From contig NZ_JYJF01000003.1 of NCBI RefSeq assembly GCF_000955975.1, positions 124,001-188,000 of the forward strand: a stretch of DNA of 64,000 nt, given 5' to 3'. Within the stretch, counting starts at the first letter, position 1. The number at the start of each line of letters is the position of its first letter. Source of the stretch: Saccharothrix sp. ST-888 (lineage in GTDB: Bacteria > Actinomycetota > Actinomycetes > Streptomycetales > Streptomycetaceae). The notes below the pieces were generated by a model. That model had not been told where the DNA came from, made no database searches, and saw only the letters and a program-made list of their open reading frames with translations. The position numbers were made by a program, and so were the translations under genes. Shown here in pieces: positions 41,164 to 51,887 of the stretch.

Positions 41164-43905
41164 GTGGCTACGCAGAGTGCAGGCAAGAGTGCGCCGGGTG
41201 GTGCTGCGGGGCAGCGGCCCCGGCTGATGCTGCTCGACGGGCATTCGATGGCGTACCGGGCGTGGTTCGCGCTGCCCGTGGAGAACTTCAGCACCTCCAC
41301 CGGCCAGTCCACCAACGCGGTGTACGGCTTCGCCTCGATGCTCGCCAACACCGTGCGGGACGAGCGGCCGACCCACCTCGCGGTCGCCTTCGACCTCTCC
41401 CGGAAGACGTTCCGCTCCGAGGAGTTCCCCGACTACAAGGCCAACCGGGCCAAGGCGCCGGACGAGTTCAAGAGCCAGATCGGCCTGATCCACGAGCTGC
41501 TCGACGCGATGAAGATCTCCCGGATGTCGGTGGAGAACTTCGAGGCGGACGACATCATCGCCACCCTCGCCACCGCCGCCGCGGCCGAGGGCTTCGAGGT
41601 GCTGATCGTCACCGGCGACCGCGACTCGCTGCAACTCGTCGGCGAGCACGTCACCGTGCTCTACCCGACCAAGGGCGTCTCCGAGCTCACCCGCTACACC
41701 CCGGAGAAGGTCGCCGAGAAGTACGGCGTCACGCCCAGCCAGTACCCGGACCTGGCCGCGCTGCGCGGCGACCCGTCCGACAACCTGCCCGGTATCCCCG
41801 GCGTCGGGGAGAAGACGGCCGCGAAGTGGGTCAACCAGTTCGGCTCCTTCGACGAGTTGGTCGCCCGCGCCGACGAGGTCAAGGGCAAGATCGGTGAGAA
41901 GCTGCGCGAGCACCTCGACTCGGTCAAGCGCAACCGGGTCCTCACCGAGCTGGTCCGGGACGTCGAACTTCCGCTCGGCGTGGCCGACTTGGAGCGCACG
42001 CCGTTCGACAAGGGCGCCGTCGGCGAGATCCTGGAGGCGCTGGAGTTCCGCAACCCCAACTTCCGCGACCGCGTCTACGGCGTCGACCCGGGCGGCGCCG
42101 AGGAGGCCGCCGAGCTCGCGGCCGCCCCGGGTGTCGCGGTCGAGGGCGAGCTGCTCGCCGAGCCCGGCGCCCTGGCCGGCTGGCTGACGGCCCACGGCAA
42201 GGGCCTGATCGCCGTCGCCGCCGTCTACGAGTGGGCGCTGGGCACCGGCGCCGTCCAGGAGATCGCCCTCGCCACCGGGGAGGAGGCCGCCTGGTTCGAC
42301 CCGGCGCAGCTCACCGAGGCCGACGAACGCGCCTTCGCCGGCTGGCTCGCCGACGCCGAGCGCCCCAAGGCCCTGCACATCGCCAAGCAGGTGATGCGCG
42401 CCTTCGCCGAGCAGGGCTGGCAGATCGCCGGTGTCACCGCCGACACCGCGCTCGCCGCCTACCTCGACAAGCCGGGCCGCCGGACCTTCACCCTCGACGT
42501 GCTGGCCGAGGAGTACCTGGCCCGTTCGCTCGCGCCCGCCGCCGCCGTCGAGAGCGGTCAGCTCTCCTTCGACGCCCCCGAGCACGACCCGACCGCCGGT
42601 GCCCAGGCCCTGATGACCCAGGCCCGCGCCGTGCTCGACCTCGCGGCCCACTTCGAGGCCAGGCTCGCCCAGGTCGGCGCCGACAAGCTGATGCACGAGA
42701 TGGAGCTGCCGATCGCCGAGCTGCTGGCCCGGATCGAGCGCACCGGGATCGCCGCCGACCGCGAGTGGCTGACCACCATCGAGTCGCAGTTCGCGGCCGA
42801 GATCCAGCGCTGTGTGGAGGAGGCGCACGCCGCCGCCGGGCACCCGTTCAACCTCGGCTCGCCCAAGCAGCTCCAGGAGATCCTCTTCGGGGAGCTGGGC
42901 CTGCCCAAGACCAAGAAGATCAAGACCGGCTACACCACCGACGCCGACGCGCTGACCTGGCTCGCCACCCAGACCACCAACGAGCTGCCGGTCATCCTGT
43001 TGCGCCACCGCGACCAGGCCAAGCTGCGCACCACCGTGGAGGGCCTGCTCAAGACGGTCTCGCCGCAGGGCCGGATCCACACCACCTTCAACCAGATGGT
43101 CGCCGCCACCGGCCGCCTCTCCTCGCAGGACCCGAACCTGCAGAACATCCCCGTCCGCACCGAGGAGGGCCGGATGATCCGCCGCGCCTTCGTGGTCGGC
43201 GAGGGCTACGAGGCGCTGCTCACGGCCGACTACTCGCAGATCGAGCTGCGCATCATGGCGCACCTCTCCGAGGACGAGGCCCTGATCGAGGCCTTCGCCA
43301 GCGGCGAGGACCTGCACACCACGGTCGCCTCCCAGGTCTTCGAGGTCGCCCCCGAGGCGGTCGACGCCGAGATGCGCCGCAAGATCAAGGCGATGTCCTA
43401 CGGCCTGGCGTACGGGCTCTCCGCGTACGGGCTGTCCCAGCAGCTCGGCATCAAGCCCGCCGAGGCCCAGGGCCTGATGGACACCTACTTCGAGCGCTTC
43501 GGCGGTGTCCGCGACTACCTGCGCCGGGTGGTGGAGGAGGCCCGCGCCACCGGGTACACCGAGACCCTGCTGGGCCGCCGCCGGTACCTGCCCGACCTCA
43601 CCAGCGACAACCGCCAGCGCCGTGAGATGGCTGAGCGGATGGCGTTGAACGCCCCCATCCAGGGCTCGGCCGCCGACATCGTCAAGATCGCGATGCTCCG
43701 GGTCGACGAGCAGCTGCGCCAGGCCGGGCTCCGGACGCGGATGCTGCTCCAGGTGCACGACGAAATCGTCCTGGAGCTGGCGCCCGGCGAGCGCGAGCAG
43801 GTCGAGAAGATCGTCCGCGAGCAGATGGCCGGGGCGTACCCGCTGCGCGCACCGCTCGACGTCTCGGTCGGCGTCGGCGCCAACTGGGAGACGGCGGCGC
43901 ACTGA
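41164..43905 (+). CDS. polA: DNA polymerase I
   Basis: Pol I fills gaps and removes RNA primers during replication and repair. The ~913-residue protein has three domains: a 5'-3' exonuclease (about 15-300; MLLDGHSMAYRAWFAL, EADDIIATLA, VTGDRDSLQLV); a degenerate 3'-5' exonuclease region (~330-510) lacking the expected acidic DxE/DxxxD motifs, so proofreading is probably absent as in other actinobacteria; and the polymerase, with motif A LLTADYSQIELRIMAHL, motif B RRKIKAMSYGLAYGL and motif C QVHDEIVLE. I take GTG 41164 as start; GTG 41137 is nine codons upstream in frame. Confidence 0.96.
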   Translation: MATQSAGKSAPGGAAGQRPRLMLLDGHSMAYRAWFALPVENFSTSTGQSTNAVYGFASMLANTVRDERPTHLAVAFDLSRKTFRSEEFPDYKANRAKAPDEFKSQIGLIHELLDAMKISRMSVENFEADDIIATLATAAAAEGFEVLIVTGDRDSLQLVGEHVTVLYPTKGVSELTRYTPEKVAEKYGVTPSQYPDLAALRGDPSDNLPGIPGVGEKTAAKWVNQFGSFDELVARADEVKGKIGEKLREHLDSVKRNRVLTELVRDVELPLGVADLERTPFDKGAVGEILEALEFRNPNFRDRVYGVDPGGAEEAAELAAAPGVAVEGELLAEPGALAGWLTAHGKGLIAVAAVYEWALGTGAVQEIALATGEEAAWFDPAQLTEADERAFAGWLADAERPKALHIAKQVMRAFAEQGWQIAGVTADTALAAYLDKPGRRTFTLDVLAEEYLARSLAPAAAVESGQLSFDAPEHDPTAGAQALMTQARAVLDLAAHFEARLAQVGADKLMHEMELPIAELLARIERTGIAADREWLTTIESQFAAEIQRCVEEAHAAAGHPFNLGSPKQLQEILFGELGLPKTKKIKTGYTTDADALTWLATQTTNELPVILLRHRDQAKLRTTVEGLLKTVSPQGRIHTTFNQMVAATGRLSSQDPNLQNIPVRTEEGRMIRRAFVVGEGYEALLTADYSQIELRIMAHLSEDEALIEAFASGEDLHTTVASQVFEVAPEAVDAEMRRKIKAMSYGLAYGLSAYGLSQQLGIKPAEAQGLMDTYFERFGGVRDYLRRVVEEARATGYTETLLGRRRYLPDLTSDNRQRREMAERMALNAPIQGSAADIVKIAMLRVDEQLRQAGLRTRMLLQVHDEIVLELAPGEREQVEKIVREQMAGAYPLRAPLDVSVGVGANWETAAH

Positions 43906-43916
43906 CGCACGGCAGG

Positions 43917-43946
43917 CGGCGGGCGGCCGGGAGTGACCGCCCGCCG
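43917..43946 (+). terminator. Terminator after polA
   Basis: Perfect 10-bp arms CGGCGGGCGG (43917-43926) and CCGCCCGCCG (43937-43946) with a 10-nt loop lie 11 bp after the polA stop. Confidence 0.8.
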
Positions 43947-44005
43947 TCCGACGGGGTGTCAGCAATTCCCTTGCGGGCGGGTTCCGGGCCGAGGACGCTG
44001 GGGGC

Positions 44006-44659
44006 ATGGGTGCTGACACCGTGGTGGAGCGCGGCCCCGGCTCGACCGCCCTGGTCTTCCGCCGGGGCGGCGGCACGCGGGGCTTCGCGCGCCGCCAAGT
44101 ACTGCGCAGCGGTGGGCCGGCGCTGCTGACTCTGCTGCTGCTGGTCCCGGCCGCCGTGCCGGTGGTGGCGGCGCTGCTGGCGCTCGGGTCCGGCACCGCC
44201 GTGGCGCTGTCGGTCGCCGCCGTCATGGTGGCCGCCGGGGTGGCCGTCATCTGGGTGCGGCACGCCCGGGAGGCGCTGGGGCAGATCCGCCGGGTGGAGT
44301 TCGCCCCGGCCGAGGCCCCCACGGCACTGCGGTTCGTCCGGGCGGGCGAGCCCGGCGCCTGGCTGCCGATCGCCGAGCTGGAGCGGATCGTCCTGGTCCA
44401 GTGGACCGTCCGGCCCGCCCCGGGCGAGCTGCGCCCCACCGCAGGCTTCTTCACCGTCCGGCTGGCCATGCGGTACGGGGTGGAGAACCCGCGCCTGGTC
44501 CGGCACCGGTCGGACGCGCGCCGCCTGGCCAGGGCCCTGCAGGCGCTGCTCGCCGTGCGCGGTGTTCCCGTGGAGCTGGAGACCCGGCAGCTGGTGCGCC
44601 GACGGTCGCAGGCGGGCGGCTGGGTCGGCGGCGGCTCGGCGATGGCCGGTCCCCGGTGA
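44006..44659 (+). CDS. Hypothetical membrane protein
   Basis: This 217-residue protein has two adjacent transmembrane helices (residues ~36-58 and ~62-82: LLTLLLLVPAAVPVVAALLAL and VALSVAAVMVAAGVAVIWV) and a cytoplasmic C-terminal domain of about 130 residues. That domain has alternating strands (ELERIVLVQWTVRP, FFTVRLAMRYG) and an Arg-rich end, which resembles a PH-like fold, but I do not recognise the family. It starts at ATG 44006 after the polA terminator. No partner gene is evident. Confidence 0.65.
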   Translation: MGADTVVERGPGSTALVFRRGGGTRGFARRQVLRSGGPALLTLLLLVPAAVPVVAALLALGSGTAVALSVAAVMVAAGVAVIWVRHAREALGQIRRVEFAPAEAPTALRFVRAGEPGAWLPIAELERIVLVQWTVRPAPGELRPTAGFFTVRLAMRYGVENPRLVRHRSDARRLARALQALLAVRGVPVELETRQLVRRRSQAGGWVGGGSAMAGPR

Positions 44660-44846
44660 ACCCGGTGCCATGACGCTTCATCAGGTTGCCAACACTCGGT
44701 GAACGCTCACTGTCGAAAATATTCTTGATGGATCATCAGGTATTCACTGCACGGTATCTACTCGCATAGATCCGGTTCTGCTGTCATGGGTTCAGCTCTC
44801 GGACTCCGACGAGCCCACAACGCCACCTCCCCCACAGGAGCCCCCC

Positions 44847-45386
44847 ATGACCAGCACCCGGAGACTCGCCGCGCTCGCCCTGGCCCTCGCCACCACCGGC
44901 CTGGCGTTCGGCGCCGGTTCGGCGAACGCCGTGACCCGGCCCGTCACCCCCACGTGCAGCCAGGCCCAACTGCCGCTCCCGGACTCGAACTGCCAGCCCG
45001 GAGCGCTCAACCCGGCCGTCACCCAGGCCACCATCGGATCCACCATCTGCGTCCCCGGCTACACCGCCACGATCCGCCCCTCGACCTCCTACACCAACGC
45101 GCTGAAGATCAAGCAGATCGCCCAGTACGGCTTCCAGGACACCAGCACCTCGGACTACGAGGAGGACCACCTGATAGCGCTGGAGATCGGCGGCAACCCC
45201 ACCAGCCCGCAGAACCTGTGGCCCGAGCCCCGGTACGCGGTCAACGGGAAGACGGCGGGCAACAAGGACACCGTGGAGAACAAGCTCCACACCGCGGTCT
45301 GCGCGCACAAGGTCGGCCTGGTGGCGGCCCAGAACGCGATCGCGACCGACTGGACCACCGCCCTGTCCGTCCTCGGCCTGGGCTGA
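44847..45386 (+). CDS. Secreted HNH-nuclease-like protein
   Basis: This 179-residue secreted protein has a Sec signal (TRRLAALALALATTGLAFGAGSANA, cleaved near residue 28). The mature part has four Cys (37, 49, 68 and 152) that could form two disulfides. The conserved block EEDHLIALEIGGNPTSPQNLWPEP (residues 105-128, with Asp107-His108 and Asn123), then KDTVENKLHTAVC, resembles the DH...N...H pattern of secreted HNH/beta-beta-alpha metal nucleases. Assignment is by motif only. GGAG lies before ATG 44847. The ~160 bp upstream is AT-rich (AAAATATTCTTGATGG), unusual for this chromosome, and probably holds a regulated promoter. Confidence 0.65.
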   Translation: MTSTRRLAALALALATTGLAFGAGSANAVTRPVTPTCSQAQLPLPDSNCQPGALNPAVTQATIGSTICVPGYTATIRPSTSYTNALKIKQIAQYGFQDTSTSDYEEDHLIALEIGGNPTSPQNLWPEPRYAVNGKTAGNKDTVENKLHTAVCAHKVGLVAAQNAIATDWTTALSVLGLG

Positions 45387-45495
45387 CCGGCCCGGCCCGC
45401 TGGGTCCGGCCGGACCTGCCGGCTGCCTGCCGCGCCCGCACGGGGTGCCCCCGCACCAGGTCCGCACCTGGGTGGGGGCCGCCCCGCCGGCGCGG

Positions 45496-48048
45496 CTACT
45501 CGGCGCCGGGGTGCTCCGGCCAGGCGTGGCGCGGGTAGCGGCCGCGCAGTTCGGCGCGGACGGCGCGGTAGCCCTCGCGCCAGAACGAGGCCAGGTCGCC
45601 GGTGACGGCGGCCGGACGCCCGGCGGGCGAGAGCAGGTGGACCGTCAGCGGCACCCGGCCGTCCACCAGCGCGGGCGCGGCCTGCCAGCCGAACAGCTCC
45701 TGCAACTTCACCGCCAGTACCGGGCGTTCGCCCGAGTAGTCCACCCTGATCCGGGCGCCGCTCGGCACGGTGATCCGCTCGGGCGCCAGCTCGTCCAGCC
45801 GGCCGGCCTCGCCGGTGGCCCAGGGCAGCAGCCGCTGGAGTGCGGCCGCGGTGTCGAGGCGCTCCAGATCGGACCGGCGGCGGGCTCGGGACAGCTCGGG
45901 CTCCAGCCAGTCCTCGGCGACCGCCGCCAGCGCCTCGTCGCCGACGTCCGGCCAGGGCGCGCCGAGCACCCGGTGCAGCAGGGCCAGCCGCTGCCGGAGC
46001 CCCACCGCCTTGGCCGACCAGTTCAGCAGCGAGCCGACCCCCTCGCGGGCCAGCCCCTCCAGCAGGGCCGCCCGCAGCAGCCCGGGGTCCGGGTCGGTCA
46101 GCGGCGCGGCGGCGAGCTCGATCGCTCCCAACTCCTCGACCCGGCGCGCGGCGACGTCTCCGCGCCGCCCACCCGGCGGCACCACCCAGCGCACCTCCGT
46201 ACGCTCCGTCAGCAGCGAGGCCCCGGCCAGCCGGGCGGTCTGCTCGTCCAGTGCCACCGCCCGCTGGATCCGTGCCGAGGGCGAGCCCGCCGGCCGGTCC
46301 GCGACCGCCACCGCCAGCCAGCCCGCCCCGGCGAGCGCCGAACCGCCTCCGGTCTCGGCGGCCGTCCCGGAGGCCATCAGGTACGGGCCGTCCGCAGTGC
46401 GCGCCCGCGCGATCCGCTCCGGGTACGCCAGCGCGACCACGAGTCCGGCGGCGACGGCATCGGACGGGGCGGCCGTCCGGGCCGACGGGGTGCCGGAACC
46501 GCCCGGCCGGTCCGGCACGTCGGGACGGGCTGGGGGCGAAGCGGCGTTCCGCAGCCGGCGGACCTCCTGCTGCCAGCGGGAGGCGTACGGGTCGCGGGCG
46601 CCGCGTACCGTGCGCCAGACGGTCAGCAGGTCGTCGCCCAGGGCCCGCGGGGGCTCCTCCGAGAGCAGCGCCACCAGTTCGGCCGCGCGGTGCGCGCCGA
46701 CCGCACCGGTACCGTCCAGCAGGGCGCGTCCGAGGCGGGGGTGCAGGCCGGTACGGGCGATCCGGAGTCCGCGCTCGGTGGCCCGCCCGGTCGCGTCCAC
46801 CGCACCGAGTGCGGTCAGCGTCTGCCGGGCCGCGGCCATCGCGCCGCCCGGCGGCCGGTCGGGCAGGGCCAGTCCGCGGGCGTCCGGATCGCCCCAGCAG
46901 GCGGCCTGCAGGGCGAACCCGGTGAGGTCGGCCAGCGCGATCTCCGGGGCGGGGAAGCGCGGCGCCCGCGCGTCCTCGACCTCGGCCCAGCAGCGGTACA
47001 CCGCCCCGGGCGCCTCGCGCCCGGCCCGCCCGGCGCGCTGACGGCCGGCCGCCAGCGAAGCCCGTACGGTGACCAGCCCGGACAGTCCGCGGGCGTGGTC
47101 GGTGCGCGGTTCCCTGGCCAGCCCGCAGTCGACCACGGTCCGAACCCCGGGAACGGTCAGCGAGGACTCGGCGACCGAGGTGGCCAGGATGACCCGGCGC
47201 CGGTCACCGGCCGCCAGCGCCGCGTCCTGGACCGACTGCGGCGCCTGCCCGTGCAGTTGCAGCACCTCGGCGTCGACCGTACCGGCCAGCAGCCCGGCGA
47301 CCCGGGCGATCTCGCCGACGCCGGGCAGGAAGCAGAGCAGGTCGCCACCGCGTTCGCCGAGCGCCCGGCGGACGGTCGCGGCGACGTGGTCGAGCAGGGC
47401 CGGGTCGGTCCGGGTCCCGTGCGGGGGGCGCACGGCGCGCGGTGGGGGCGCCCAGACCACCTCGACGGGGTACGAGACGCCGTGCGCCTCGACCACCGGG
47501 GCCGGCCCGTCCTCGCCGCCGAGCAGCCCGGCCCAGGCGGCGGTGTCCGAGGTCGCCGAGGCGCACAGCAGCTGCAACTCGGGGCGCAGCGCCGCCCGCA
47601 CGTCCAGCAGGAAGGCGAGGGCGGTGTCCGCGTCCAGGTGCCGTTCGTGGCACTCGTCCAGGACGACCGCGTCCACCCCGCCCAACTCGGCCTCGCGCTG
47701 GAGCCGTTGCAGCAGCACACCGGTGGTGACCACCTCGACGACGGTGTCCGGGCCGACCTTCCGCTCACCCCGGACCGTGTACCCGACGCGACGCCCCACC
47801 GGCTCACCCAGCAGCCAGGCCATCCGGCGGGCCGCCGCCCGTACGGCCAGCCGGCGCGGCTCGGCCACCAGCACCCGCCGCACCGGCCCGGGGGCGCCGT
47901 CCACCAGCCCGGCCAGCGCGAGCGGTACCAGCGTGGTCTTCCCGGTGCCGGGCGGCGCGGCCAGTACGGCGACACCGCGCGCCTCAAGGGCCTGCCGCAG
48001 TGGGGCGACGGCGTCACGGACGGGGAGTTCGAGCCAGGCGGGATTCAC
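45496..48048 (-). CDS. hrpB: ATP-dependent helicase HrpB
   Basis: HrpB is a DExH-box helicase related to the eukaryotic DEAH proteins. The ~850-residue protein has Walker A (APPGTGKTTL), the Walker B variant DECH (VVLDECHERH), motif III SATSDT, motif VI QRAGRAGR, then the HrpB C-terminal domain (SGARIRVDYSGERPVLAVKLQELFGW, and RYPRHAWPEHP at the end). An RNA substrate is assumed from family members that process mRNA. The start is taken as GTG 48048 (NPAWLELPV); GTG 48075 is in frame but neither has a clear ribosome-binding site. It follows the GT39 gene on the same strand by 57 bp and may share its transcript. Confidence 0.93.
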   Translation of the reverse strand: MNPAWLELPVRDAVAPLRQALEARGVAVLAAPPGTGKTTLVPLALAGLVDGAPGPVRRVLVAEPRRLAVRAAARRMAWLLGEPVGRRVGYTVRGERKVGPDTVVEVVTTGVLLQRLQREAELGGVDAVVLDECHERHLDADTALAFLLDVRAALRPELQLLCASATSDTAAWAGLLGGEDGPAPVVEAHGVSYPVEVVWAPPPRAVRPPHGTRTDPALLDHVAATVRRALGERGGDLLCFLPGVGEIARVAGLLAGTVDAEVLQLHGQAPQSVQDAALAAGDRRRVILATSVAESSLTVPGVRTVVDCGLAREPRTDHARGLSGLVTVRASLAAGRQRAGRAGREAPGAVYRCWAEVEDARAPRFPAPEIALADLTGFALQAACWGDPDARGLALPDRPPGGAMAAARQTLTALGAVDATGRATERGLRIARTGLHPRLGRALLDGTGAVGAHRAAELVALLSEEPPRALGDDLLTVWRTVRGARDPYASRWQQEVRRLRNAASPPARPDVPDRPGGSGTPSARTAAPSDAVAAGLVVALAYPERIARARTADGPYLMASGTAAETGGGSALAGAGWLAVAVADRPAGSPSARIQRAVALDEQTARLAGASLLTERTEVRWVVPPGGRRGDVAARRVEELGAIELAAAPLTDPDPGLLRAALLEGLAREGVGSLLNWSAKAVGLRQRLALLHRVLGAPWPDVGDEALAAVAEDWLEPELSRARRRSDLERLDTAAALQRLLPWATGEAGRLDELAPERITVPSGARIRVDYSGERPVLAVKLQELFGWQAAPALVDGRVPLTVHLLSPAGRPAAVTGDLASFWREGYRAVRAELRGRYPRHAWPEHPGAE

Positions 48049-48105
48049 GAGAAGCAGTATCCGTCCCCGCCGCACCCGGTCTGCCGGGCAGCCCCCGGAG
48101 CGCCA

Positions 48106-50382
<2,277 letters not shown>

Positions 50383-50400
50383 GTGCGGCACGATCTGCTG

Positions 50401-50412
50401 CTCTCATGAGAG
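50401..50412. promoter_or_regulatory. Palindrome upstream of the GT39 gene
   Basis: CTCTCATGAGAG is a perfect 12-bp palindrome 18 bp upstream of the minus-strand start. On the same strand GAACTCTC occurs twice in tandem just 5' of it (about 50406-50427). It is a candidate operator. Confidence 0.4.
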
Positions 50413-50533
50413 TTCTCTTGGAGAGTTCCCCAGGTTTGGTCATCTTTGTCCCCAGACAACCCCACCACCCCGTGAGCATCCCTTCGTCCCCGGGACGACC
50501 CGTACCGTCCCGGGGACGCCCGCCGGGAGCGGC

Positions 50534-51556
50534 TCAGTCCCGCTCGGTGACGAAGATCGCCGTCCCCGGGATCAGCCGGCCGCGCAGCGGGCTCCAGCCG
50601 CCCCACTCCTGCTCGTGCCCGTCCGGCCACTCCGGCTCGACCAGGTCGAGCAGCCGGAAGCCCGCGGCGGTCAGCTCCCGGACCCGGTCGCCGACCGTGC
50701 GGTGGTGCTCGACGTACGTGGCGCGGCCCTGCTCGTCCTGCTCGACGTACGGCGTGCGGTCGAAGTAGGAGGAGGTGGCGGTCAGGCCCTCCACGCCGGG
50801 TTCGTCGGGGAAGGCCCAGCGGATCGGGTGGGTGACCGAGAAGACCCAGCGTGCGCCGGGGCGCAGGACCCGGCGCACCTCGCGCATCAGCGCGCCGGTG
50901 TCGGCGCTGAAGGGCACCGCCCCGTACGCCGAGCAGGCCAGGTCGAACGCACCGTCGGCGAACGGGAGTACGGCCGCGTCGGCCTGCACCACGGCGACCG
51001 GTTCGGCGCCGCGCTCCAGGTCGATCCGGCGGGAGTGCTGGAGCTGCCGGTAGGAGATGTCGAGGGCCACCGGGGCCGCCCCCTGGGCGGCGAGCCAGCG
51101 CGAGCACTGGGCGGCGCCCGCGCCGATCTCCAGCACCTTCGCGCCCCTGAGCGAGTCGGGGGAGCCGAGCAGCCGGGCGTCGGCCTCGTCCAGTCCCTCG
51201 GGGCACCAGGTGAACCGGGCGTCGCCGAGGAAGGCACCGTGCTCGTCCTGGTACTCGTCCGCGTTGCGGTCCCACCAGTGGCGGCTGGCCCGGCTGCTCT
51301 CGGCCGGTGCGGCGTGGCGTCGGACGGCCTCGCCGTCGTCGTCCTCGGACAGCTGGTCCCCGAGGGCGGCCAGGGCTTCGAGGTCGGTCGGGTCCGGAAG
51401 GGCGGGGGTGGTGGCCAAAGTGTGAAACCCGTCGCGTAGGGTGGTGGCTGCGGAAGCGCTGCTGCCAGGAACGGCCCGGTCGAACGGGGCGGATCGGGCG
51501 GTGGCATCCGGGGACCGGACGAGCCCCTGCGGCTGCGGTCCCGCGTTGATGATCAC
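50534..51556 (-). CDS. SAM-dependent methyltransferase
   Basis: This 340-residue protein has a class I methyltransferase fold in its C-terminal ~230 residues: motif I KVLEIGAGAAQCSRWL, the acidic loop after beta-2 (VALDISYRQL), motif II DAAVLPFADGAFDLACSAYGAVPF and RVLRPGARWVFSVTHPIRWAF. The last is typical of small-molecule methyltransferases annotated as UbiE/COQ5-like. The first ~95 residues are low-complexity (Ala/Ser/Asp/Glu-rich) and partly doubtful. The GTG at 51556 lies inside an inverted repeat (51550-51577), and the transcript may be leaderless; a later start is possible. Substrate unknown. It diverges from rpsA. Confidence 0.85.
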   Translation of the reverse strand: MIINAGPQPQGLVRSPDATARSAPFDRAVPGSSASAATTLRDGFHTLATTPALPDPTDLEALAALGDQLSEDDDGEAVRRHAAPAESSRASRHWWDRNADEYQDEHGAFLGDARFTWCPEGLDEADARLLGSPDSLRGAKVLEIGAGAAQCSRWLAAQGAAPVALDISYRQLQHSRRIDLERGAEPVAVVQADAAVLPFADGAFDLACSAYGAVPFSADTGALMREVRRVLRPGARWVFSVTHPIRWAFPDEPGVEGLTATSSYFDRTPYVEQDEQGRATYVEHHRTVGDRVRELTAAGFRLLDLVEPEWPDGHEQEWGGWSPLRGRLIPGTAIFVTERD

Positions 51557-51577
51557 ACCAAAGTACTACGGTGATCA
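51550..51577. promoter_or_regulatory. Inverted repeat at the methyltransferase start
   Basis: TGATCAC (51550-51556) and GTGATCA (51571-51577) are perfect complements 14 bp apart, about two helical turns centre to centre, spanning the start codon and presumed -10 region (TAGTAC) of the minus-strand gene. This is the layout of a repressor site. Confidence 0.45.
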
Positions 51578-51649
51578 TGGGCGCGGGGTGCGCAGACGGA
51601 GGATATGGCCTGATCCGTCCCGGCCTCTACCGTCTCGCCGTCTCCGGCG

Positions 51650-51678
51650 TTGACCGTGCTCGGCTGTCCCCGTATGCT
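51650..51678 (+). promoter_or_regulatory. rpsA promoter, near-consensus
   Basis: TTGACC (51650-51655) and TATGCT (51673-51678) are spaced by exactly 17 bp, a good match to a housekeeping sigma (HrdB-type) promoter. Transcription would start near 51685, leaving a leader of about 200 nt before rpsA. Confidence 0.8.
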
Positions 51679-51785
51679 ACAAGTTGCGCTGCGGGCCTGC
51701 GCGCCTCGGACGGAGCAGGTCGCGCTCGCATCTGTCGAAGACCCCACGGTCGCAAGACGGACATCACCTGAAGAGTTTTTGGGAG

Positions 51786-51887
51786 ATGAGCCGTGTTCTT
51801 GGCTGTCCGGCTTTCGGTGGGAGCGATACGGGCCCTCCGCGTGGCATTACCTACGACTTCATGTCCGTACCGGAGCCCTTTTCCTAA
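51786..51887 (+). CDS. 33-codon upstream ORF coupled to rpsA
   Basis: ATG 51786 follows GGGAG (51781-51785). The ORF runs 33 codons (MSRVLGCPAFGGSDTGPP...SVPEPFS) to TAA 51885-51887, whose last base is the first base of the rpsA ATG (TAATG). It may be a translated leader peptide that couples to rpsA. Alternatively the same bases may fold as an autoregulatory RNA for S1 protein. rpsA also has its own GGAG (51872-51875). Confidence 0.5.
   Translation: MSRVLGCPAFGGSDTGPPRGITYDFMSVPEPFS

Noticed and set aside
41011..44469. 1152-codon open frame antisense to polA
   Set aside because: Shadow of the polA codon bias. DNA polymerase I motifs on the other strand are unambiguous.
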